This document shows positions 22,301-30,284 of a stretch of 64,000 bases of DNA, piece after piece; position 1 is the first letter of the stretch; each line of letters starts with the position of its first letter. The translations under genes were made by a program, and so were the position numbers. The notes beneath the pieces are model-generated. The model saw nothing but the letters and a program-made list of their open reading frames with translations, was not told the origin of the DNA and made no database searches. The DNA is from a virus: positions 20,181-84,180 of the IMG/VR virus record IMGVR_UViG_3300025598_000030; one strand, given 5' to 3'.

Positions 22301-22779
22301 TTTAAAATTGTAATGAATTGTTGATACCAATTAGAATTAGTAGGATCATCCCATCCAACAATGACATTCGATAAGTTTGTTCCATTAACATCATAAACAT
22401 TACCAGTAGTAGATATAGAGGTAATTTTTAATAATCCATTTGCAGGAACATTTCTTTTAGGATTGTAACTAATTAGCTGTGCTAATCTTAGAATACTATC
22501 TCTTCTTTCAGCTGTCTCTAAAAAGTTTTCTCGAGCATTTAAATCAATTCGAAAACTGAGATTTTGTCCTAAAAAAGCAATTAGATCAACAAGTGCTATA
22601 TATTCACTGCTATCAATATAATCGTTAAAATCTTCAGGAAAATTCTCTCTAAGATATGTAATCATTGTTCGACGTAATGTGTCGAAATCATAACTTTGAA
22701 ATTCTGCGTTTTGGAAACTCTGGTAAATCTTTTTCCAATCTTCTGCTACTAATAGTTGATTAGTTGTTGATGGTATCAT
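19336..22779 (-). CDS. 6: Baseplate wedge subunit gp6
   Basis: 1147 residues, against about 660 in T4. The N-terminal ~150 residues are the conserved part of marine gp6: DFDTLRRTMITYLRENFPED, EYIALVDLIAFLGQNLSFR, then RRDSILRLAQLISYNPKRN. The gp6/baseplate-J-type core follows (KAPQTYYTQNRMITAEDYN), and near the C-terminus YKVLFGGPAPTSLQATFK. In T4, gp6 dimers form the ring holding the six wedges together and start the baseplate rearrangement. The gene sits between gp25 and the giant gp7-position protein, matching the T4 25-6-7 order. An AAGG SD precedes the ATG by ~6 nt. A late-type box (22803-22810) predicts a TSS near 22797. Confidence 0.92.
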   Translation of the reverse strand: MIPSTTNQLLVAEDWKKIYQSFQNAEFQSYDFDTLRRTMITYLRENFPEDFNDYIDSSEYIALVDLIAFLGQNLSFRIDLNARENFLETAERRDSILRLAQLISYNPKRNVPANGLLKITSISTTGNVYDVNGTNLSNVIVGWDDPTNSNWYQQFITILNSAMVSPTQFGKPVISSVINGISTEQYKINSNNADVPVFSFTKSIAGTTLSFELVSSTFANNNYIYEETPQLGNSLGIIFQNDNQGSGSANTGFFIHFREGTLSNASFSVSSPVPNELVGINVNNINDTDVWLWQKSLDGTTLQTLWQQVPALTGNNVIYNSLNSGQRNIYAVLTRDNDQIDLSFADGSFGNLPNGSFALYYRQSSGLTYSIKPEQLSNVSVQIPFTDSSGQSQLLTLILSLQYTVSNASGSESSDDIKLKAPQTYYTQNRMITAEDYNIAPLNVSPDIIKLKSINRVSSGISKYYELSDVSGAYSSTDIFATDGILYKEYNEGNFQFSFTTRNEIFSVLQTQLSTVIGSAGLNSFYLDQYPRVDLSYANLAWNQSNLLTNQTNGYFNSYTGPVSVGYLGTGNLSYISAGSLIKFVPPANNYFLPNGQLTNISDDTTKSYIWAQVVNIIGDGSNNGTGNLVTGVGPITMTGSIFGNGQVINNGSLQSPSLSIPSSAIPQTIIPKFINILSYDIQTEIANLSLSKRNFGLSFDATTRTWYIIVDTNLDLLNSFSLSHQKDISNSNLDASWMVAFQWTGKEYNVRYRTLDYVFESAAQTAFFVDTSTKNYDFTNDTVVKDRIDVLSINKGPTPDTISLGYDYSWQINSAVIESDGYVEPKKVLISFYDRNDNGQIDDPDTFNNIVSPDSNSLQTGYKDKFIYFLKSATGSTYSLYNGSIIAYPNQNAVVNPIDGQKYYFYDIDLIKIYSSSTNSYDTPSPYLYFARSGRKNIKFHYIHNAANERRLDPSKMNIIDVYLLSSSYDSEYRSWLMSGTGTAPITPTSQSLENNYSSYLEPIKSISDEIVYHPAIYKVLFGGPAPTSLQATFKAVQSPTSTLSATSLQSSILTAINNFFAIENWDFGQTFNFGELVTYVMNIMTPDITNFVIVPKSTNNSFGSLFQITCQSNEIFISGATVSDIQILSSLTASELNATLIVSSS

Positions 22780-22802
22780 ATAGCCTTTCTCATAAGATAC
22801 CG

Positions 22803-22810
22803 TATTTATT
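22803..22810 (-). promoter_or_regulatory. Candidate late promoter of gp6
   Basis: On the minus strand the octamer AATAAATA, five bases before a predicted start at 22797, fits the T4-type late promoter spacing (octamer at -13 to -6). The leader would be about 18 nt and contain the gp6 SD. It overlaps no gene. Confidence 0.45.
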
Positions 22811-22830
22811 TGAGTAATAATATACGTATA

Positions 22831-23271
22831 TTATTGCGATAATAATCCTAATTCTCTATCGAATGATAAAGACATGCTAGCTGTTTGGTCTGTTCCGATA
22901 TATTGAAGTGTAATTTCTAAAAGAATTCCGTATTCTTGTTCTACAGTATCTAATTGTATCGGAACAACTCTCGGATCATTATTGCAAATTCTGTTAATAT
23001 CATCTGCTATAGCCTGTTTAACACTATCGGTAAATGGCTCGTATATTAAACTCCAAATAATTGTGCCGAAAGTAGGATTCATTACTCTCTCACCTAAGCG
23101 AGTATTAAACTGATTTAATAAATCTTGTTTAATAAGGTCAAAATCGTATAATCTTACATTATTTGTAACATCAGTGTTTACCGAACTATAACCAAAATAA
23201 AATTGACTTTGTTTATAAGTTAATGTAGGTTTAAATTGAACTGGGTTTATTTCTATATTTTTATAAGGCAT
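22831..23271 (-). CDS. 25: Baseplate wedge subunit gp25
   Basis: 146 residues with the GPW/gp25 fold: a central NQFNTRLGERVMNPTFGTII followed by WSLIYEPFTDSVKQAIADDI and a C-terminal VEQEYGILLEITLQYIG. gp25 is the inner wedge protein that nucleates sheath assembly in contractile systems (family knowledge). It lies 8 bp after gp5 and 51 bp before gp6. No SD precedes the ATG. Instead CATAAATA (23277-23284, minus) is followed by exactly five bases and then ATG, so a late transcript would begin at the A of the start codon. It could also be translated by reinitiation after gp5. Confidence 0.92.
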   Translation of the reverse strand: MPYKNIEINPVQFKPTLTYKQSQFYFGYSSVNTDVTNNVRLYDFDLIKQDLLNQFNTRLGERVMNPTFGTIIWSLIYEPFTDSVKQAIADDINRICNNDPRVVPIQLDTVEQEYGILLEITLQYIGTDQTASMSLSFDRELGLLSQ

Positions 23272-23276
23272 GTTCG

Positions 23277-23284
23277 TATTTATG
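23277..23284 (-). promoter_or_regulatory. Late-promoter-like box giving a predicted leaderless gp25 mRNA
   Basis: Minus-strand CATAAATA overlaps the last codons and stop of gp5. T4 late promoters place the octamer at -13 to -6, which puts +1 at 23271, the A of the gp25 ATG. No SD is present between box and start. One of four cases with this geometry in the window. Confidence 0.45.
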
Positions 23285-25649
23285 GGCCGGTAGTATTACT
23301 TGTTGTTGGCGTTGTAGTGGGCCCGACAACATCGCCTGCACTATTAGTTAGAGGTACTGAAGAATCATACGTAGGAATCGGTGTACCTTGCAATTGTCCT
23401 AAGAAACATTCATAATATCCTTTCTTAGTTGCATAAATGTCAGGTGTACAATAACCTACAGCTCTTACTGCTGCATCAAAATATCCGGGATCTGTTTGAG
23501 ATAGTTTAACTCTGTCTGCAATATATATTGCACTAACATAAGCTGAAATTTTAGGATCATTTAATAAAGACGGATTATCTACTAATGCCGTTGCAGATGG
23601 TAATAACCCTCTATCATATAATAACTTGCTATATTTTGTATAACTAGTCCGACCAGTAATTTGAATATACCCTCTACCGATAAATTTGGTACCGTCTCCT
23701 GAGGTAGTATTTCCTAAAGATCTGTATTGATTGTCAGGCGACCCAAACGGCGGCGGTCCGTATAAAAATTCAGGTAATTTAGATGGGTCAGCGGCTTTTT
23801 CTTGAGCTAAAGCTAAGTCACCTTTGAATATAGATGGAAAGACCTGTAATAATCTATTAGCAGAATAATTAAATTTCTCAGTTTGTATCTGCCATTTTGA
23901 TTCTCCTCCTGTTATACCTAATAAAGAAGCAATAGATATAGGAGTATTCAATCCAACTGCGGTACAAGCTGCTTTAAGTTGTGTAATTCCTGTTAGATTA
24001 GACGGATTTGAAATATCTGCTGCATATTTAGGTTCGCATGTACCAGATAATACCTCGGGTAAGTTAGCAGATGAGGCCGAAGAAACAGCCGAAGTATCAG
24101 GAATTCCACTAGCTGCTCTACTTTGTACAGTGACATCGGTATTAGTTGAACTAAATTTCACAGGATCTATATTTTCATGTTGATCCCACGGTTCGTGTGT
24201 CGGAACGCGCTGCATAATACTACTAATAGGATTAGCTTTATAAAATGTTCCGTGTGCCCATCCGTTCTCTGCTTTTCTATTAGGTAAGCTATATGTAGGC
24301 AACTGAGGAGGTAAACTGGCTAATTCTGCACTTGCAGCGGCTGCTGCCGATGGTCCATTTAAATGTATCTTTGCGCCAGTTGCAATTATATTTCCGCTTG
24401 CTCCGAAATGATGTGTACCTGCAGTACTTAATTTTACATCACCCTCTGCCGAAATATCGATTCCTGCTCCTGTAGTTGCTAATAAACCTTGATCTACCAA
24501 TATGTTTAAATTATTCCCTACACTGACCTTTAAATCTTTTCCTATTGTTTCGTCTTTATTTTTAGCAATAGATATCTTTGCATAATCATCTACGATTAAA
24601 TTATAATACCCGGCAATATTCTGTTCCATATTTCCCAATGCACGAACATTAATATTTCTGCCGGCTTCGATGTTAATATCTCGATCAGCTCTGAAATTAA
24701 AATCTGCTTCAGAGTGTATACTAACACTATCAGCAGCATATACATCTATTTTACCATTTGACGTTAATTCAATCCAAGCAGTTCCTTGGCTATTAGCAAT
24801 ATAAATCAAATCACTGCTGTTATGCATTAAAATTTGATGACCGGTTCTAGTACGTATACGTACTAATTCGTCTACAATTTTTCCAGTTTTTGGATCGACC
24901 CTGCCATCATCCATGACAAATTGTGTGCCTCCTAATCGCTTAATAGGCACTAATGTTTTTTTATCATATCCTACTGCTGCTTTTCTTCCAGTTAAATCTA
25001 AAGGACCCGGAGTACTGATACCATAAACTGTGCTTGGCATTTCTCGTCTAGCAGAACTAGATGTAATACCTCTAATATTATCGATTAATAGTCCTTGTGC
25101 TAATAATCGATCAGCGAATGGATGAATTGGGCGATATTGAGAACTGGGCATCGGGTGATCCTTAACTGTTCTCATCATAAATTCACCCACTGGCAATCTT
25201 GATGTTTGATATTTTAATTGCTGTTCGGGACTTATAAAAACTTTATCGCTCGCTGCAATTCCGGGAACGCTATGATTTTGGTAAGTATCCGGACAACACC
25301 CTAAAATGTAACCTTGATTAGGATCGCCGTCGATAAAAATTACCAATACCCATGCACCTATATCAGGAGGAACCATCCACATGCCATAACTATGTTGTAC
25401 ATCTTCATATTTTTTAGGATCAGTTCCTTCAAATAATTGATTCATCGTTCCCCAAAATGGAGGAAGATAATATGCACGACCTGTTAACTGTTCTGCATTA
25501 GGATCGTCTGTTGTACCTCTTTGAATAGAAACTTCAAATGCTCCCATTCTAGTCGGGTCGAGATGATTTGTTACCCTGGCTTTATATGGTCCAGGACTCG
25601 GCATCTTTTTTGTAAATACCGATGTTATTCGTTTATCAACTGCACTCAT
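23280..25649 (-). CDS. 5: Baseplate hub spike gp5 with C-terminal GH19 muramidase-like domain
   Basis: 789 residues in three parts. Residues ~1-135 are a gp5-type OB-fold (PYKARVTNHLDPTRMGAFEV, then GAWVLVIFIDGDPNQGYILG). Residues ~265-440 are a spike beta-helix with short repeats (IHSEADFNFRADRDINIEAG, RNINVRALGNMEQNIAGYYN). Residues ~545-755 match GH19 chitinase/endolysin domains: GITGGESKW with probable catalytic Glu583, NYSANRLLQVFPSIF, and GRGYIQITGRTSY at ~658-670. In T4 the hub muramidase is a GH24 domain between OB-fold and helix; here a different family is at the end. The likely role is puncturing the outer membrane and cutting peptidoglycan during injection. A Pro/Thr-rich tail ends the protein. 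It overlaps the hub-type gene upstream by 4 bp (ATGA). Confidence 0.9.
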   Translation of the reverse strand: MSAVDKRITSVFTKKMPSPGPYKARVTNHLDPTRMGAFEVSIQRGTTDDPNAEQLTGRAYYLPPFWGTMNQLFEGTDPKKYEDVQHSYGMWMVPPDIGAWVLVIFIDGDPNQGYILGCCPDTYQNHSVPGIAASDKVFISPEQQLKYQTSRLPVGEFMMRTVKDHPMPSSQYRPIHPFADRLLAQGLLIDNIRGITSSSARREMPSTVYGISTPGPLDLTGRKAAVGYDKKTLVPIKRLGGTQFVMDDGRVDPKTGKIVDELVRIRTRTGHQILMHNSSDLIYIANSQGTAWIELTSNGKIDVYAADSVSIHSEADFNFRADRDINIEAGRNINVRALGNMEQNIAGYYNLIVDDYAKISIAKNKDETIGKDLKVSVGNNLNILVDQGLLATTGAGIDISAEGDVKLSTAGTHHFGASGNIIATGAKIHLNGPSAAAAASAELASLPPQLPTYSLPNRKAENGWAHGTFYKANPISSIMQRVPTHEPWDQHENIDPVKFSSTNTDVTVQSRAASGIPDTSAVSSASSANLPEVLSGTCEPKYAADISNPSNLTGITQLKAACTAVGLNTPISIASLLGITGGESKWQIQTEKFNYSANRLLQVFPSIFKGDLALAQEKAADPSKLPEFLYGPPPFGSPDNQYRSLGNTTSGDGTKFIGRGYIQITGRTSYTKYSKLLYDRGLLPSATALVDNPSLLNDPKISAYVSAIYIADRVKLSQTDPGYFDAAVRAVGYCTPDIYATKKGYYECFLGQLQGTPIPTYDSSVPLTNSAGDVVGPTTTPTTSNTTGP

Positions 25650-28600
25650 TTTTTATTTGACCCATTTATTAAATTTATTAAAGGACTAGATGCTGCAGAT
25701 GCACTCTTCGATCCGTATTTGCTTACTACAGACGGAGATACATTTGATACATTAGGAAGTCCTGTTGGAACCACTGAATTTATAGTATTTACTACAGCCT
25801 CTACACTAGGGGAATTTCCTGTTAATTGTGAAAAACCTGATTGAAGTGTACTGACCTTACCTGAAACTGCTATAGGAGAAAGTGCCGATCCAGCAACTAC
25901 CGAAGCTTTATTATTCGAAATTAATTTATTGATATTCGGTATACTAGCAGCTCCTGGAATATCTGATAAAGTTCCACCATTTTTTAAGATATATCTTACA
26001 TCACTAATGTTTATATCAGCATCAGGCGCACTAATTGTCGGTTGGGTTGAGGGAATATTTTTAAGTCCTTGTACCGGTATATTATTAATCAATAACCCAT
26101 TACTTACTGCGGCATTAATATCAACATTCTTAGGAACATTTTGTGCCGCTTGAATAATTGTATTATAGATTTTAGATCTCAATCCGCCACTTAAACCTGC
26201 TAATCTATTAGGATTAATACCTAAAGTAGATTCTAGAGAATTTACATTACCGTTTATATTAGATAATTGTGCAGAATTACTAGAGACTAATCCTGCAGCA
26301 TTATTACCTAAATTATTCACTTGACTTAATGCACTACTAGAAAGATTGGAAGAATTTGCACCCGAAGCTATAGCATTTTGAGCAATTGTATTAGGTGAAA
26401 CATTATTAAATCCTATCGAATTGGCTACATTACTTAATTGATTTACCGACCCGCCTGCACTATTAATATTTGTTGAAAAATTCGTCAAACCTGAGTTAGT
26501 TAATCTAATAGCAGAAGCAACATTTAGTAATCCTAAAGCCGAAGATCCGGATAGACGATTAATTAAAGACCCATTAATTCCTGATGCGCCGGAAGATAAT
26601 GAATTAATAAATGATCCTATCGATAATCCTCCAGTTGGAGAACCTGAAATGCTTTGTAAATTACCCGGAAGAAGGTTAGATAAATCTCCAGGTAACCCAT
26701 TAAGTGATAGAGATGATGCAATTTCCGCAGCCAAGGTATCTTCAGTGGCTCTAACTGTGGACGGAGTATCAGGAGGTGGATTAATATTTTCTCTCACCGG
26801 ATCAGGGTATTCTATTACCGGTAATGGGAGTTTAGTTGGCGGAGGTACATCGGTATCTTCCACTTGTGCAGTTAATCTAATTAAATCTAATTTTTGTGTA
26901 AACTTTCCGTCTTTAAAATAATTAACTATTTGAGTTACTCTAAATACTCCGCTATACTTAGCAGTATATACCGACTTACCTGTTTTTGAATCAGCTACTG
27001 ATTGAAAAATAGCTTCACCGGTAGTCGGGTCAATATCTAAAGGATTTTTAAAATTTATAACAATATGAACATCGCCGTGGATAAATGGCGCTTCGTCTTG
27101 TCCTACAGTCCCATCTGGATTCTTAGTATGACGTTGATTTCCGATATTATCTGTTACTAGATAATATGGATCTCCTATGATGTTTAATTCTGCAGTGCAT
27201 TGATCGACATTTTCTAAAATTGCTTTATGCATAGACTTAGCTAGGTCTGCATATGGATCAGTAGTGGGCAATGCAGTATTAGGCACACCTGATACTACAA
27301 CCATTGTATTGTCTGTTGCTACTTTTATAGGAGGTTTTCCTAACCAACTTTTTTCTCGATCGGCAAGTTTAGAATCAGGTAATGCTGTTTTACTAGATCC
27401 CGACTGTTCTGTTAATCCTCCATTAGACGGAACTCCTACCTTATTGCCTAATGCTTTAGGTATTGCACTAAAAAATAAAGTATTAAATTGCAATCTAAAT
27501 CCTGTAATGTCTACATTTTTACCAGAATATATATAATTGTATTCTCGATGAATACTTTCTTTTAACTTTGAAGTATCTGCTGTAGCAGGAACTTTAGGAG
27601 GAAACCTAGAATAATGTATTTTATATGGTACAACAACATATCTATATTTAAAAAGAGGTAGGTTTGTTTTAGGATTGTCAATACCTAAATGTTCTGTTTC
27701 AACATTGACCATAAAATAATCAACCATACCGTTTTCATCAATTTTAAAAGTTTCTGCTATATTTTTTACATATTCGCTATCTCGTATCACCGAAGAAATA
27801 CAATCTACGACATCTTGTCCTTTTGCAAATTGTGCTATAGGATTAACAGGATCGTAAGGGATTGTATCTGTATTGTTATTATCTGTGACTTTTGATTGGT
27901 CTATAAATTCATAAGCAGTGTTAGATTTATAAAGTTCGACTAATTTCTTACCAGCAATCTCATTATCTTTTGTATAATCTAATCCGGTATCTGTTGGGGT
28001 AGGGAATACGATTTCAAATATATCATGACTAACATTACCTTGAGAATTACTAAGCGCTTGTGCTTCTTTTAGCTTTCCTGTATTAATACCATCCATAAAG
28101 CTGGTTAATATATCTTTAATAACACTACCTTTAATCTGTACAGTATCTTTAAGATTTTGAACCTCGCCTAATGCTTGTTCATTCCAAGGAACTGCACTGC
28201 AATTATAAACCGTTCCGCTTTCTTTTACTTCAATATCAATTGAAGTAAATTTCATAGGAAAGTATCTTGTAGATTTATCGATAATCTCAGGATCTGATAA
28301 ATCAGGTCCATCTGGGTATCCTATAAATTGCATTTTAAGCATATATGGACAATTAATATAACTATCATGCCCGGAAGCAATTGCAGAAACATGCAATGCT
28401 TCTATAAAACCACTCATACTATATGGTTCAGTGATTTGAAATTTAATATTAGTAGCAGGAGACATGCTAGTTTTTTTATCACCGCCGACAATATTTTCTA
28501 TTTCTACTTGATCGATATAAAAATCAAATTGCCCTGGGCTTTGTGTATTAAAATTTTGTAAGAGAGAGGAAAACGATTCATTTAATCTGTTAATTTCTGC

Positions 28601-28963
28601 AATTACATTTTGATTATGTTTAGCTTGAGTGGAATTAGGATTAGTATATAACTGCGAGGCAGGAGCAGTACGCTGAATTGGATTTTGTAAACCTGTTGTT
28701 CCTTTACCTCCTGATCTAGCAATAATCCAATAGTCTTGATTATCGTCAAGATTGAATGGATTAACCAATGCATTACCTTTAAGAGATGCTAAAGTGAAAT
28801 TGTAAGTATAAGATTTATAATTGTTTAAAATATTAGATCCTAAAGTTTTTCCTGCTATAGGTATCTTATTTTGTTCAGTACTGCTTTTAGACGGGGTTTT
28901 ATTTTCTGTTTTAGAATCCCCGGAAAATGATTGTTGTTTCGGTGCAATTACGAGAGCTGGCAT
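25646..28963 (-). CDS. Large baseplate hub-type protein (gp27 position)
   Basis: 1105 residues, no close family recognised. The first ~700 residues look folded: FDFYIDQVEIENIVGG, then SMSGFIEALHVSAIASGHDS and YMLKMQFIGYPDGPDLSDPE, and later FIHGDVHIVINFKNPLDIDP. Residues ~720-1105 are a Ser/Asn/Gly/Leu-rich, low-complexity tail (LSSGASGINGSLINRLSGSS). It overlaps gp5 by 4 bp, and in T4 the partner that trimerises with gp5 is gp27, so a gp27-like hub role is a reasonable inference, not a sequence match. AGG lies 9 nt before the ATG, which sits just after the stop of the gp53-like gene. No membrane segment or enzyme motif is seen. Confidence 0.65.
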   Translation of the reverse strand: MPALVIAPKQQSFSGDSKTENKTPSKSSTEQNKIPIAGKTLGSNILNNYKSYTYNFTLASLKGNALVNPFNLDDNQDYWIIARSGGKGTTGLQNPIQRTAPASQLYTNPNSTQAKHNQNVIAEINRLNESFSSLLQNFNTQSPGQFDFYIDQVEIENIVGGDKKTSMSPATNIKFQITEPYSMSGFIEALHVSAIASGHDSYINCPYMLKMQFIGYPDGPDLSDPEIIDKSTRYFPMKFTSIDIEVKESGTVYNCSAVPWNEQALGEVQNLKDTVQIKGSVIKDILTSFMDGINTGKLKEAQALSNSQGNVSHDIFEIVFPTPTDTGLDYTKDNEIAGKKLVELYKSNTAYEFIDQSKVTDNNNTDTIPYDPVNPIAQFAKGQDVVDCISSVIRDSEYVKNIAETFKIDENGMVDYFMVNVETEHLGIDNPKTNLPLFKYRYVVVPYKIHYSRFPPKVPATADTSKLKESIHREYNYIYSGKNVDITGFRLQFNTLFFSAIPKALGNKVGVPSNGGLTEQSGSSKTALPDSKLADREKSWLGKPPIKVATDNTMVVVSGVPNTALPTTDPYADLAKSMHKAILENVDQCTAELNIIGDPYYLVTDNIGNQRHTKNPDGTVGQDEAPFIHGDVHIVINFKNPLDIDPTTGEAIFQSVADSKTGKSVYTAKYSGVFRVTQIVNYFKDGKFTQKLDLIRLTAQVEDTDVPPPTKLPLPVIEYPDPVRENINPPPDTPSTVRATEDTLAAEIASSLSLNGLPGDLSNLLPGNLQSISGSPTGGLSIGSFINSLSSGASGINGSLINRLSGSSALGLLNVASAIRLTNSGLTNFSTNINSAGGSVNQLSNVANSIGFNNVSPNTIAQNAIASGANSSNLSSSALSQVNNLGNNAAGLVSSNSAQLSNINGNVNSLESTLGINPNRLAGLSGGLRSKIYNTIIQAAQNVPKNVDINAAVSNGLLINNIPVQGLKNIPSTQPTISAPDADINISDVRYILKNGGTLSDIPGAASIPNINKLISNNKASVVAGSALSPIAVSGKVSTLQSGFSQLTGNSPSVEAVVNTINSVVPTGLPNVSNVSPSVVSKYGSKSASAASSPLINLINGSNKK

Positions 28964-28964
28964 T

Positions 28965-29267
28965 TTATATACCTAATAATGTTTTTAAAGTTTGCAGCTG
29001 GGGAAGGTATATTGCCTGGCCGGCATATAAATCATAGATAGGATCTTTAATTATATCCTTGTTTCTTACAGCGAATACCCACCACAATGAAGGATCTCCG
29101 TATAGATCATATGCTAGCAAATCCGGTCGATTAGCATATTGACTAGTAACAACAAACTGTACATCGTTAGTTACATTAGGAATATTACGAAAATTGATAA
29201 TATCCAAGTATCCATTAGAGACTACTGTGGTATAATAAGGGCTATTTTTAGAATAAGTTGCGGACAT
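28965..29267 (-). CDS. 53: Baseplate wedge protein gp53-like
   Basis: 100 residues. The block RPDLLAYDLYGDPSLWWVFA followed by VRNKD-I-DP-YDLYAG resembles the signature of T4 gp53 (PEELANAIYGNPQLYWVL), the wedge subunit added with gp25 and gp6. The C-terminus GQAIYLPQLQTLKTLLGI also looks like the end of LysM-type tail proteins of other myoviruses, so that is the alternative. It is half the T4 length (about 196 residues). The ATG overlaps the previous stop (TAATG), giving tight coupling. Confidence 0.75.
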   Translation of the reverse strand: MSATYSKNSPYYTTVVSNGYLDIINFRNIPNVTNDVQFVVTSQYANRPDLLAYDLYGDPSLWWVFAVRNKDIIKDPIYDLYAGQAIYLPQLQTLKTLLGI

Positions 29268-30175
29268 TATAAGTATCCTTGAGCACGTTGATTACCGGTC
29301 AACCATCCAGAAACTGTACCATTTAACATTTCTCGTCTGCTATAAACCGGAGATAATGTCAAATTAATTGTTGTAAATACCGGCACAGAAGAAGATCCAT
29401 ATAAAAAATTATTCTGATCGGCGCCGGCTGTAAAGTAATCTATACCTTCCGGCAGATCAAAATTAAATCCTTTAATAACAACAGGAACCATATCTAACAT
29501 ATAAGGACCATAGGCCATTAATCTACAGACCGGCGGCGGCGCTCCTGCATTAGGATCATCACCAAATTTCATCTTAGTAAGAGCTCTTAATAAATGTATT
29601 ACTCCTAATAAAATTTGAGATTCGATATCATTTTGAGCTGAAAATTTACCGGTAATTTTAATATCACTTACTGCACTACTTTTATAAAAATTTTGAGTAT
29701 AGTTAGAATGAACAGCATTAAATGGTTCATAATTAGCGCTATGATCTAATGTAATCGACGGAGTATAAGGAAAAATTATTCCTCCATTTCGTTTAAGTTC
29801 ACCATTAGGACCTGCTGCTTGATTAATTAAATAGGAGTCCGGAACTATTAATCTAACTCTTTGATCTATATGACCAAATTTTGCTACGGCTCTAGGCGGA
29901 GTAGTCGGAGTCGCACTAGGTTTAAGAGATGCTGTTAATGATTCTGCTAATCCTGCGACATTTGCTGATAATTGTTGCGAAAGATTGACTATATTAGTAG
30001 GATTCGATATTTTTTTTAAACTTTCAGCATCCGACACACTGGGATTTGTAATAGCTTCGGATGCGATAGATCCTGACGATGCTTGCGATGTTTGTATCGT
30101 TCCATCTGCATTAGTAGTTGTTACTAATCCAGACGAATCTGTTTGAGAAGATGTTGGAAATCCTGTAATGGCCAT
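29267..30175 (-). CDS. Baseplate/tail-tube-initiator-type structural protein
   Basis: 302 residues. The first ~90 are a disordered Ser/Thr/Ala-rich arm. The folded part includes FGHIDQRVRLIVPDSYL, GIIFPYTPSITLDHSANYEP, AQNDIESQILLGVIHLLRAL and LMAYGPYMLDMVPVVIKGFN, a pattern found in myovirus baseplate or tube-initiator proteins. In T4 the gp48 and gp54 tube initiators assemble on the hub, and this gene leads the operon for gp53, hub, gp5, gp25 and gp6, so that role is plausible but only inferred. It is the first gene of the minus-strand tail block. A late-type box at 30195-30202 predicts a 14-nt leader; the SD (CGAG) is weak. Confidence 0.6.
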   Translation of the reverse strand: MAITGFPTSSQTDSSGLVTTTNADGTIQTSQASSGSIASEAITNPSVSDAESLKKISNPTNIVNLSQQLSANVAGLAESLTASLKPSATPTTPPRAVAKFGHIDQRVRLIVPDSYLINQAAGPNGELKRNGGIIFPYTPSITLDHSANYEPFNAVHSNYTQNFYKSSAVSDIKITGKFSAQNDIESQILLGVIHLLRALTKMKFGDDPNAGAPPPVCRLMAYGPYMLDMVPVVIKGFNFDLPEGIDYFTAGADQNNFLYGSSSVPVFTTINLTLSPVYSRREMLNGTVSGWLTGNQRAQGYL

Positions 30176-30194
30176 AGTTAATCTCGTTATCTGC

Positions 30195-30202
30195 TATTTA
30201 CC
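30195..30202 (-). promoter_or_regulatory. Candidate late promoter for the minus-strand tail block
   Basis: Minus-strand GGTAAATA, predicted TSS 30189, 14 nt ahead of the ATG at 30175. It lies one base from the plus-strand TATAAATA box, forming back-to-back late promoters. Confidence 0.5.
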
Positions 30203-30203
30203 C

Positions 30204-30211
30204 TATAAATA
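30204..30211 (+). promoter_or_regulatory. Consensus T4-type late promoter upstream of gp55
   Basis: A perfect TATAAATA octamer, predicted TSS near 30217, 68 nt ahead of the gp55 ATG. It would let gp55 increase its own transcription late in infection. Confidence 0.55.
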
Positions 30212-30229
30212 ATATTGGTATTTAATTGG

Positions 30230-30258
30230 TTGACATTTTGTTGTTTTTTTGCTACAAT
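30230..30258 (+). promoter_or_regulatory. Near-consensus sigma70 promoter for gp55-gp47-gp46
   Basis: TTGACA at 30230-30235, a 17-base spacer and TACAAT at 30253-30258. The predicted TSS is near 30265. The leader carries AAGGAAGG before the ATG at 30285. This is the expected form of an early promoter used by unmodified host RNA polymerase. Confidence 0.75.
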
Positions 30259-30284
30259 AACCCTAAGGAAGGAAAAATATAATA

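Noticed and set aside
22772-22801. GGTATC/GATACC hairpin hiding the gp6 start
   Set aside because: The predicted late TSS (22797) lies inside the upstream arm, so that mRNA could not form the stem; it would only exist in read-through RNA.
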